Both the position numbers and the translations under genes were made by a program. 58,367 bases of DNA. Source: JBBIQS01 sp037442205. Its GTDB lineage: Bacteria; Myxococcota; Myxococcia; Myxococcales; UBA5297. The notes under the pieces are model-generated. The model was not told the origin of the DNA. It saw only the letters and a program-made list of their open reading frames with translations, and ran no database searches. Shown piece by piece: positions 20,135 to 27,041 of the stretch. The DNA lies in contig JBBIQS010000049.1 in assembly GCA_037442205.1 (NCBI GenBank), positions 1-58,367 on the forward strand, read 5' to 3'. Every line of letters begins with the position of its first letter. Position 1 is the first letter of the stretch.

Positions 20135-20964
20135 TCAGCCAAACTTGTACCAGCAGAGGTCGCCGTCGAAGAGCGAGATGCGCCCGAACACCTTGCAGCG
20201 GATCGGCATGCCGAAGAAGACCTCGTCGGGAGTCTTGCCACCGAAGGACGAGTGGGGCCGGTCGCGGTTGTAGAAGAGGAGGAAGTCCTGGCAGACGCGG
20301 CGCAGGTGCGATCGGCTGGCGAGCATCCAATAGTGGAGCTGGAGCGTCTCCTTGAAGGTCCGCCAGACGCGCTCGATGCGGCCATTGGTCCAGGGGTGAG
20401 CGGGGCGAGTGCGGACGTGGCGAACGCCGTGGCGGTCGAGGACCTCGGCGACTAGAGGCGCGAGCGTGTTGGACCCGTTGTCGGTGAGGAACCGGTCGGG
20501 CGCGCCGAAGCGGGCGATGGTGTTCTCCAGCAGCCGGGCGATCTCGGCGCTCGTCGGCCACTTCAACGGCTCGAGGGCCATCAGCCTGCTGCCGTGGTAG
20601 TCGACGACGCCGAGCAGCCAGACCGGGAAGACGCCGAGCACGAAGACGACGGCGAGGTCGGCGCCCCAGAGCTGGCGAGGGCCGGTGACGTGGATCTGTC
20701 GCGGCTTCCTGCGCCGCTCGGCGTCGAGGACGCCGAGGAGATCTTCGCGGCGCAGGACGATCTTGCGGATGGTCTCGCGGGCGAGGATCACCCCAGCGAC
20801 GCGGGCGAGAAGGAAGCGAAGCTGGCCGGCGCCGAGCTGCGGCTGCTCCAGATGGGCTGGATTCGCCGAGGTAGACGCCTGCAACGCCGGTCGAGCGCGA
20901 GGGCGATTCCGAGGAGCAGATGCACCAGGGCCAGAAGGAGCGCGAGGTAGGCACGAAGGAGCAT
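20135..20964 (-). pseudogene. DD35E integrase-core (rve) transposase with disrupted N-terminus
   Basis: The catalytic part is clear. The first Asp is in WGADLAVVF (20657-20659), the second in RFLTDNGSN (codon starting at 20482) and the Glu in TNGRIERVWRTF (codon starting at 20374). Exactly 35 residues separate the second Asp from the Glu, as in IS3/IS481-type transposases. The C-terminus FYNRDRPHSSFGGKTPDEVF is also typical. The best N-terminus, starting MLLRAYLALLLALVHLLLGI at 20964, lies in a different frame and stops at 20788. The catalytic frame runs open upstream only through low-quality sequence to 21223. Joining the two needs a -1 shift, so this is either a frameshift mutation or programmed frameshifting; I favour a decayed copy. 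No helix-turn-helix domain was seen. Confidence 0.7.
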
Positions 20965-21197
20965 GGGTCCAGACTACGGGAGGGAGCGCGGGGGCTCGGC
21001 CGATCGCGCCTTCCTCCTGCCGGCGGGGAGTTGCCGCCCATGACTGGGGACGGTCAGGGCTGCTCCTCGGGTTGGCGCGCCAACTCAGGGGGTAACTCGA
21101 ACGCTGCCCAGTATTGCAGCGCCAACTCGAAGGAAGACTCGACCGCTCCCCGGAGTTACCGCGCCAACTCGGCGGGAGCATTCGATCGCTCCCCGGA

Positions 21198-21290
21198 GTT
21201 GCCGCGGCAACTCGCAGGAACAAAAAAGCGTCCGAAAAAGATACAGCGGCAACTTCGGTTCACCGAAAAATGGTCAACCGGAGTAAGAGC
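21198..21290. repeat. Intergenic hairpin repeat, copy 1
   Basis: This ~93-bp element aligns almost base for base with the copy at 21325-21417. Both contain the block GTTCACCGAAAAATGGTCA followed by CCGGAGT. AGTTGCCGC near its start is complementary to GCGGCAACT about 45 bp later, giving a stem with an A-rich loop. A second small stem, CGGTT/AACCG, follows. It has no coding potential and its family is not known to me. Confidence 0.7.
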
Positions 21291-21324
21291 ACTAACTTAT
21301 GGGTAGATTCGAATGTTCACTAAG

Positions 21325-21417
21325 GTTAGCGCGGTAACTCGGGGGAACGAAAAAGCGTTCGAGAAAGATACCGCGCTAACTTCAGTTCACCGAAAAATGG
21401 TCAGCCGGAGTTAGGGC
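21325..21417. repeat. Intergenic hairpin repeat, copy 2
   Basis: This is the second copy, offset 127 bp from copy 1. A perfect 12-bp inverted repeat, GTTAGCGCGGTA (21325-21336) and TACCGCGCTAAC (21369-21380), encloses the conserved loop. Base changes on one side relative to copy 1 are matched on the other, so pairing is preserved. An inverted partial relative follows at about 21441-21454 (GTTCCCCCCGAGTT), complementary to AACTCGGGGGAAC in this copy apart from one extra C. Confidence 0.75.
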
Positions 21418-21797
21418 TGAATCTTTGTCGGACGAAAAAGTGTTCCCCCCGAGTTCCGGCGCTATCGCGGGCGATCCAATTTGGAGCGGTCGAAGTTCCG
21501 GTGGCAACTCTGGGCAAGGGCTTGAAGGTGGGTCCCAGTTGCCGCCGCAAGTTCGGGAAGCCCATGAATGTGCCCGCCGATCTGAAGTGACGCATCGCGG
21601 CAGCTTCTTGACGAGGGCGCGGAACGGACGAGCGTCGGTTCGGGACGCCATCGAGGGCCGGCGCGACGTGCTGGGCGGCGCGTGGCTCGCGCGACCGCCG
21701 CCCCCGCGCATCATTAGAACGGGGAAGGTGCGGCGCCTCGCCGCCGAGGTCCGACTCGCGACGGATGGAACTCGCGCTCGCCGCGATCCCAATCCGC

Positions 21798-22538
21798 CTA
21801 CGCCAGCGGCACCTGCGGCGCCCGCTTCTCGAAATACGCCGCTACCTCCGGGCGCTGGAAGTAGCGCCAGGCGTAGGTCAGCAGCAGGCAGATCAGCACC
21901 GTGGAGATGATCTCCGCGGCCACCATGCTCCAGCCCACGGTGTTGGCGAGGTCGCCCATCGCCGGCGCGGGCACCCCGGCGAGCTGGGTGACCTGTATCA
22001 GTTGCTCGGTGAGCCGCGCGGCGGCGCCCTGGAGGTTCTGGGCGATGGCGGTGTCCACCGCCGCCACCGAAACCCGAGGAGCCAGCGCCAGCAGCGCGGC
22101 AAAGGAAAGCTGGCTCGCTGAGCCGGGAAGGAAGATTCGCGCGCGCAGGGCGCAGACCAGCACGTAGGAGTAGGCCGCGGCCAGGGCCAGCCCGAACGCC
22201 ACCAGGAACGGTTGGAAGCGCTTCTCCTGCCGCGCCTTCTCCTCCATCAGGTTGTAGCTGGCGTCCACGTAGCTCTGCTTGTCGCTCTCCGACATCTCCG
22301 CCGGCAGGGCGCCTCGCTCCTGCAAGGTCTTGCCGACCTCGATCTTCGAGGGGAGCTCTCCCTGCGGCCCGAGCGAGCGCTGGATGCTGCAGGTCCCGCC
22401 GAAGAACGACAGCAGCAGCAGGGTGTAGATCAGCGGCCGCGGGCGCGGCTCGCGCGCCGGGCGCTCGACCACGGTGGTCTGCAGCGGGACTTCCGACTCG
22501 GGCAACGGGCGCTCCTGGATCTCACTGCTCGACGACAT
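21798..22538 (-). CDS. Membrane protein of unknown function, paired with the DsbD-like gene
   Basis: The 246-residue protein has about four hydrophobic segments: IYTLLLLSFFGG near residue 40, FLVAFGLALAAAYSYVLVCA near 120, SFAALLALA near 150, and a last one containing EIISTVLICLLLTYAW near 220. Its N-terminus is hydrophilic and Pro/Arg-rich. ATG at 22538 lies 2 bp after the upstream stop; a GTG at 22544 would give a GTGA overlap instead. The tight coupling with the DsbD-like gene suggests cotranscription. No family was recognised. Confidence 0.75.
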   Translation of the reverse strand: MSSSSEIQERPLPESEVPLQTTVVERPAREPRPRPLIYTLLLLSFFGGTCSIQRSLGPQGELPSKIEVGKTLQERGALPAEMSESDKQSYVDASYNLMEEKARQEKRFQPFLVAFGLALAAAYSYVLVCALRARIFLPGSASQLSFAALLALAPRVSVAAVDTAIAQNLQGAAARLTEQLIQVTQLAGVPAPAMGDLANTVGWSMVAAEIISTVLICLLLTYAWRYFQRPEVAAYFEKRAPQVPLA

Positions 22539-22540
22539 GC

Positions 22541-23866
22541 TCACTTCACCTTCTTCATCAAGGCCGAGAATTCCTGGGGCTCGAGGTACCCGGTCACCGT
22601 CAGCTCCGAATGCACCTTGCCGTCCGAGTCGATGAAGATCACCGTCGGCAGTCCCTGGATTCCATACTTCTTGTAGAGCCGCTCGATTTCAGGGGTCTCG
22701 TCGGTTCCGTTGATCCGCGCCAGCACGAACCGCCGCGCCTCGTCGGCGAAGCGCGGGTCGGTGTAGACGAAGCGGTCGAGCTCTTTGCAGGCCGCGCACC
22801 AGTCGGCGAAGAAGTCGATCAGCAGCGGTCGCTTGCTGCCGGCGGCGTCGGCCAGGGCCACCGGCTCGCTGGTTCGCCAATCGCCGAAGGCCGTCTTGGC
22901 CTCGGCCAGCGGCGCCTCCGGCCGCAGCGCGATCCCCAGCACTACTAGCAGCACTCCCACGCCCTTCATCAGCCCGTCGCTCGGCCAGACCTTGAAGCTG
23001 CGGTGCAGCGCCCCGGCCAGCACTCCCAGGCCGACCAGCACTGAGGCGATGATCGCCCCGTAGGCCACCGTTCGCAGGCTCAGCGCCTCGCGCACCAGCG
23101 GGAAGGCGTCGCGGATGTAGATCACCGCCACCGCCAGCAGCGCGTTGCCGAACAGCGACTTGATCAGGTCCATCCAGGCGCCGGCCTTGGGAAGCTTGAG
23201 CGCCAGCGCGCCGATCAGGAAGAACGGCACTCCCAGCCCCAGGGCGTAGACGAACAGCAGTAGGGCGCCGAGGGAGATGTTCTGGGTGGTGGCCACGTGC
23301 AGCAGCACCCCGGAGAGCACCGGCCCGGTGCAGGGCGCGGCGACCAGTCCGGCCACCAGCCCCATCATCAGCGCGCCGGAGTAGCCGGACTTGCCCACCG
23401 TGGCGAGCTTGGTCTGCAGGCCGGACGGCAGGTTGAAGTCGAAGCCGCCGAACATCGAGATTGCGAACACCACCAGCAGCAGCGCCAGCGCCACCACCAC
23501 GTAGACGTTTCCCAGCGCCGAGCCGAAGGCCTTGCCGGTCAGCGCCGCCGCCACGCCCATGGTGGTGAAGGTGACGGCGATCCCGAGGATGTAGGTGAGG
23601 GTCAGCGCGGTGGACTGCCGGCGGCTGGTGGCCTTGCTGGCTCCGAAGACCGCCACCGTGATCGGGATCAGCGGGTAGACGCAGGGCGTGAGGGCGGTGG
23701 CGATCCCGCCGACGAAGATCAGCGCCAGCGGCACCAGCAGCGCCCCGCCGGCCAGCCGCTCGCCGATGGCGAAGTCCGCGCGCGGGCCGGGGCCCAGCAC
23801 CTCCGGCAGGAAGGCGACCAGCAGGCCGAGCCCCAACGCGACACCGAATAGCTTGAGCCACTTCAC
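22541..23866 (-). CDS. Short DsbD-like thiol:disulfide interchange protein
   Basis: The 441-residue inner-membrane protein should carry electrons from cytoplasmic thioredoxin to periplasmic thiols. An N-terminal anchor leads into a CcdA/DsbD-type membrane domain (about 40-315) with its redox cysteine pair, Cys62 in TPCVYPL and Cys179 in AAPCTGPVLSG. A periplasmic thioredoxin-like domain (about 325-441) follows, with Cys357 and Cys360 in ADWCAAC and the cis-Pro segment GIQGLPTVIF. The immunoglobulin-like N-terminal domain of E. coli DsbD is absent, which accounts for the shorter length. The start is GTG at 23866, preceded by AGGAG at a normal distance. It heads a two-gene unit with the membrane protein downstream. 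Confidence 0.88.
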   Translation of the reverse strand: MKWLKLFGVALGLGLLVAFLPEVLGPGPRADFAIGERLAGGALLVPLALIFVGGIATALTPCVYPLIPITVAVFGASKATSRRQSTALTLTYILGIAVTFTTMGVAAALTGKAFGSALGNVYVVVALALLLVVFAISMFGGFDFNLPSGLQTKLATVGKSGYSGALMMGLVAGLVAAPCTGPVLSGVLLHVATTQNISLGALLLFVYALGLGVPFFLIGALALKLPKAGAWMDLIKSLFGNALLAVAVIYIRDAFPLVREALSLRTVAYGAIIASVLVGLGVLAGALHRSFKVWPSDGLMKGVGVLLVVLGIALRPEAPLAEAKTAFGDWRTSEPVALADAAGSKRPLLIDFFADWCAACKELDRFVYTDPRFADEARRFVLARINGTDETPEIERLYKKYGIQGLPTVIFIDSDGKVHSELTVTGYLEPQEFSALMKKVK

Positions 23867-23998
23867 CTTGAATCTCCTCGTGGACCAGCAACAGCGATGG
23901 GGGCGCAGTATAGCCCGCGCTCCTCCGGCGCCCAGGGTGGAGCCAACTCGGGCCGCCGCGGTTCACTCCTTCGATGCGCCGCCCGCCCGAACCGCTCC

Positions 23999-24027
23999 TT
24001 GACACTGAAGCGAGCCCTCCTTTACAT
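23999..24027 (+). promoter_or_regulatory. Possible sigma70-type promoter of the isc operon
   Basis: A perfect -35 box TTGACA (23999-24004) is followed after 17 bp by TTACAT, a weak -10 match, about 100 bp upstream of iscS. No IscR gene or obvious IscR site was seen nearby. Confidence 0.35.
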
Positions 24028-24130
24028 CACCACCCCCGCATTGCGTCCCCGGCGCAAGCGCGGCAGGCCGCCACCCGCCGCGCTGTTGATCGGGCGACGC
24101 CCCAGACCCGGGGCCGGGCGAGGCGCGCAG

Positions 24131-25354
24131 ATGTCAGTCAAGCTTCCGATTTACCTGGACAATCACGCCACCACCCCGGTCGATCCGCGGGTGCTGCAGG
24201 CGATGCTCCCTTACTTCAGCGAGATCTTCGGCAACGCCGCCAGCAAGAGCCACATCTTCGGATGGAAGGCGGAGGAGGCGGTGGAGCGCGCGCGCGAGCA
24301 GGTGGCGGCGCTGATCGGGGCCGGCAGCGCCAAGGAGATCATCTGGACCAGCGGCGCCACCGAGTCCACCAACCTGGCCATCAAGGGAACCGCCGAGTCG
24401 CTCAAGGCCAAGGGCAACCACCTCATCACGCAGAAGACCGAGCACAAGGCCACCCTCGACAGCTGCAAGCGGCTCGAGCGGCAGGGCTTCCAGGTCACCT
24501 GGCTCGACGTCGATCGCCAGGGGCGGATCACCGCCGAGGCGGTGGCCAAGGCGATGACCGACAAGACCATCCTGGTCTCGGTGATGCTGGCCAACAACGA
24601 AGTCGGGACCGTCCAGCCGATTCGCGAGATCGGCAAGGTCTGCCGCGAGCGCGGGGTCTGGTTCCACTGCGACGCCGCCCAGGGCGCCGGCAAGATCCCG
24701 TTCGACGTCAACGACGACCTGGTCGATTTGGTCTCGCTGTCGGCCCACAAGATGTACGGCCCCAAGGGCGTGGGCGCGCTCTACGTGCGGCGCGAGAAGC
24801 CGCGGGTGCAGCTGGTGCCGCTGATCGACGGCGGCGGCCACGAGCGGCGGATGCGCTCGGGCACCTTGAACGTCCCGGGCATCGTGGGGATGGGCAAGGC
24901 CTGCGAGATTTCGCAGGCGGAGATGGCGGAGGAGTCGCGGCGCGTCGCCGGGCTTCGCGATCGGCTGCAGCAGGCGCTCTTCTCGCAAATCGACCGGCTC
25001 GCGCTCAACGGCTCGCCGGAGCACCGGCTGCCGGGCAACCTCAACGTCAGCTTCGCCTACGTCGAGGGCGAGGCGCTGATGATGGCCCTCAAGGATGTGG
25101 CGCTCAGCTCCGGCTCGGCCTGCACCTCGGCCTCGCTCGAGCCCAGCTTCGTTCTCAGGGCGATGGGCATCCCCGACGAGCAGATCCACACCTCGCTGCG
25201 CTTCGGGATCGGGCGCTTCAACACCCAGGAGGAGGTGGACTACGTGGCCGAGCTGCTGCCGCAGAAGGTGAAGAAGCTGCGCGAGCTGAGCCCGCTCTAC
25301 GAGATGGCGCTGCAGGGGACCGACCCCTCCCAGGTCTCCTGGGGCAAGCACTAA
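24131..25354 (+). CDS. iscS: Cysteine desulfurase IscS
   Basis: IscS takes sulfur from L-cysteine using pyridoxal phosphate and passes it as a persulfide to IscU. The 407-residue length matches the family. The ATG at 24131 begins MSVKLPIYLDNHATTP, the usual N-terminus; the frame is open further upstream, but that sequence has no family similarity. Lys207 in SAHKMYGPKG should bind PLP. Cys331 in SSGSACTSASLEPS is the persulfide-forming residue on the mobile loop, and the long loop around it marks the IscS/NifS type rather than SufS. It is the first gene of an isc operon; iscU starts 11 bp after its stop. Confidence 0.96.
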   Translation: MSVKLPIYLDNHATTPVDPRVLQAMLPYFSEIFGNAASKSHIFGWKAEEAVERAREQVAALIGAGSAKEIIWTSGATESTNLAIKGTAESLKAKGNHLITQKTEHKATLDSCKRLERQGFQVTWLDVDRQGRITAEAVAKAMTDKTILVSVMLANNEVGTVQPIREIGKVCRERGVWFHCDAAQGAGKIPFDVNDDLVDLVSLSAHKMYGPKGVGALYVRREKPRVQLVPLIDGGGHERRMRSGTLNVPGIVGMGKACEISQAEMAEESRRVAGLRDRLQQALFSQIDRLALNGSPEHRLPGNLNVSFAYVEGEALMMALKDVALSSGSACTSASLEPSFVLRAMGIPDEQIHTSLRFGIGRFNTQEEVDYVAELLPQKVKKLRELSPLYEMALQGTDPSQVSWGKH

Positions 25355-25365
25355 GGAAGGCGTCG

Positions 25366-25776
25366 ATGAGCTACAGCGACAAGACGCTCGACCACTACGA
25401 AAACCCGCGCAACGCTGGCGCCCTCGACAAGGACGACGATCAGGTGGGCACCGGCGTCGTCGGCGCCCCGGCCTGCGGCGACGTGATGAAGCTGCAGATC
25501 AAGATCAACGACCAGGGCGTGATCGAGGACGCGCGCTTCAAGACCTTCGGCTGCGTGTCGGCCATCGCCTCCAGCTCGCTGGTCACCGAGTGGGTCAAAG
25601 GAAAGACGCTCGACCAGGCGGAAGAGATCAGCAACAAGCAGATCGCCCAGGAGCTGAGCCTGCCGCCGGTGAAGATTCACTGCTCGGTGCTGGCCGAGGA
25701 CGCCATCAAGGCGGCGATCGAGGACTTCCGCCGCAAGCAGGCCGCGCGGCGCTCCAAGTCAGGCGAGCAGAAGTGA
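25366..25776 (+). CDS. iscU: Iron-sulfur cluster scaffold IscU
   Basis: The 136-residue scaffold assembles [2Fe-2S] clusters using sulfur from IscS and hands them on with HscA and HscB. The three conserved ligands are Cys37 (PACGDVMK), Cys63 (FGCVSAIASSS) and Cys106 (IHCSVLAEDAI). LPPVK at residues 99-103 is the HscA recognition motif, and the matching chaperone lies in the same operon. The tail after residue 120 is Lys/Arg-rich. The upstream sequence AAGGAAGG serves as the ribosome binding site. Confidence 0.96.
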   Translation: MSYSDKTLDHYENPRNAGALDKDDDQVGTGVVGAPACGDVMKLQIKINDQGVIEDARFKTFGCVSAIASSSLVTEWVKGKTLDQAEEISNKQIAQELSLPPVKIHCSVLAEDAIKAAIEDFRRKQAARRSKSGEQK

Positions 25777-25818
25777 TTCGGTCTCGTTACTCACGGTTAG
25801 CAGAGGTTTGGCCCGACT

Positions 25819-25904
25819 CCCCGGTCAGCCCGAGCGTAGGGCCGTAGGCCCGAGTCGAGGGCCCCTCGACTCCGACCTCGGCAAGCTCGGTCTACGCTCG
25901 GGGC
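25819..25904. repeat. Dispersed intergenic hairpin repeat, isc copy
   Basis: Perfect 11-bp arms CCCGAGCGTAG (25829-25839) and CTACGCTCGGG (25892-25902) enclose a perfect 10-bp inner stem, GAGTCGAGGG (25852-25861) and CCCTCGACTC (25863-25872). The element lies between iscU and iscA and starts with CCCCGGTCAG. A related copy is at 33947-34047 in the mevalonate cluster. In RNA it would form a long hairpin able to affect message stability or readthrough within the operon. Confidence 0.8.
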
Positions 25905-25958
25905 GAACGGAGGCCGATGCCGGGACAGTAGCAGTCGATGAACAGGAGACCGAACGCC

Positions 25959-26396
25959 ATGGAAACCACCAATCCCACGCATGCCCCCACCCCCGAGACT
26001 CCGGCGCAGTCCGCTGCGCAGACCACCTGCGTTTCAGGCATCGGAGCGGGCACCGTCTCGGTCCCGGGGAAGAGCGGGCTCACGATCGGCGACAATGCCT
26101 GCGAGCGGCTGAGCAAGTTGGCGGGCGAGAAGGGCTCCGAGTCGGGGCTGCGGGTGGCGGTCAAGGGCGGCGGCTGCGCCGGTTTCAGCTACAGCCTCGC
26201 CTACGAGGACAAGCCCACCGCGAAGGACCGCGTCTTCGCCCGCGGCAACGCGCGCCTGTTCGTCGATCCCAAGAGCTACATCTACCTGATCGGCTCGGTG
26301 GTCGAGTGGGAGCAGAAGCTGATGCAGGCGGCGTTCAAGGTGACCAACCCGCAGGCCAAGAGCAGCTGCGGCTGCGGCGACAGCTTCGGCGTCTGA
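25959..26396 (+). CDS. iscA: A-type iron-sulfur carrier protein IscA
   Basis: The 145-residue protein should carry iron or Fe-S clusters from IscU to target enzymes. The A-type domain starts near residue 40 and has the three conserved cysteines: Cys73 in GGGCAGFSY and Cys137/Cys139 in SSCGCGDSF. The ATG at 25959 has AGGAG ten bases upstream; an ATG at 25938 would add seven residues. A ~35-residue Thr/Pro/Ala-rich N-terminal extension, containing one more Cys at position 24, is unusual for IscA. Position between iscU and hscB supports IscA; SufA or ErpA is less likely from context. Confidence 0.9.
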   Translation: METTNPTHAPTPETPAQSAAQTTCVSGIGAGTVSVPGKSGLTIGDNACERLSKLAGEKGSESGLRVAVKGGGCAGFSYSLAYEDKPTAKDRVFARGNARLFVDPKSYIYLIGSVVEWEQKLMQAAFKVTNPQAKSSCGCGDSFGV

Positions 26397-26405
26397 TCGG
26401 AATCG

Positions 26406-27041
26406 ATGACCGCCCTCTGCCCCTCCTGCCAGAAGAGCTGCGAAGCAGGGGCGGTCTGCGCTTCGTGTGGCGCGTTGCTGCCGCTCGAGCCGGGGGCCAG
26501 CCACTTCCAGGTTCTCGGCCTGCCCGAGCGCTACGACCTCGGTGACGACCGGCTCGAGGCGCGGTTCAAGGAGCTGCACAAGCTCGTCCATCCCGACCGC
26601 CACGCCCAGCGTGCGCCGGATCAGCGCCGGCTCGCCCTGCAGTGGACTACCGCGCTCAACGACGCCCACCGGGTGCTCAAGCATCCGCTGGCGCGCGCGG
26701 TCTACCTGCTCAGGATCCGCGGCATCGACCTGGAGAAGCCGGGCGTCCAGGCGGCCCGGATGCCGGTCGAATTCCTGGAAGAGGTGATGGACCAGCGGGA
26801 GGCGCTGGGGCTGGCCAAGGCGCGCGGTGATCTGGAGACCGTGCGCCAGCTTGCCGGGCAATCGCGGGAGCGGGCGGAATTCGAGCTGGGGAAGCTGCGC
26901 GAGCACTTCGAGCAGTTCGAGCTGACCGGGCAGCGCGAGGAGCTCCACCGCGCCGCCGCCAGCGCCACCGTGCTCAAGTACCTGCAGCGATTCGAAGAGG
27001 AGGTCGAGGCCGCCGAGATGGACGCCCTCGAGCTCGAATGA
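26406..27041 (+). CDS. hscB: J-domain co-chaperone HscB with N-terminal tetracysteine
   Basis: HscB brings IscU to HscA and stimulates its ATPase. The J domain covers about residues 30-110, with the HPD motif at 62-64 (KLVHPDRHA). The C-terminal three-helix HscB domain, which binds IscU, covers about 125-211, with a typical FLEEVMDQREAL start. Ahead of the J domain is a small cysteine module, C5-P-S-C8 and C18-A-S-C21, absent from E. coli HscB but like the metal-binding CxxC pairs of human HSC20. The gene is 211 residues long and its stop overlaps the hscA start by ATGA. Confidence 0.93.
   Translation: MTALCPSCQKSCEAGAVCASCGALLPLEPGASHFQVLGLPERYDLGDDRLEARFKELHKLVHPDRHAQRAPDQRRLALQWTTALNDAHRVLKHPLARAVYLLRIRGIDLEKPGVQAARMPVEFLEEVMDQREALGLAKARGDLETVRQLAGQSRERAEFELGKLREHFEQFELTGQREELHRAAASATVLKYLQRFEEEVEAAEMDALELE

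Larger units (their letters stand above)
20965..21797. other. Non-coding region with clustered hairpin repeats
   Basis: No convincing gene was found between the transposase and the membrane protein gene at 21798. The region is full of variants of GAGTTGCCGC/GGCAACTC in both orientations. These include the perfect palindrome GTTGGCGCGCCAAC (21071-21084), the perfect 18-bp palindrome GAGTTGCCGCGGCAACTC (21196-21213), and the two long repeat copies listed separately. Open frames here encode only Arg/Ser/Pro-rich text without domains. Confidence 0.6.

Noticed and set aside
20135..21223. Single 362-codon transposase starting at 21223
   Set aside because: The first ~110 codons read through hairpin repeats and give Ser/Arg/Pro-rich text, so the true N-terminus is more likely at 20964 in another frame or lost.
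21425..21910. Plus-strand open frame over the repeat region and into the membrane protein gene
   Set aside because: It overlaps the supported minus-strand gene and has no domain or start signal.
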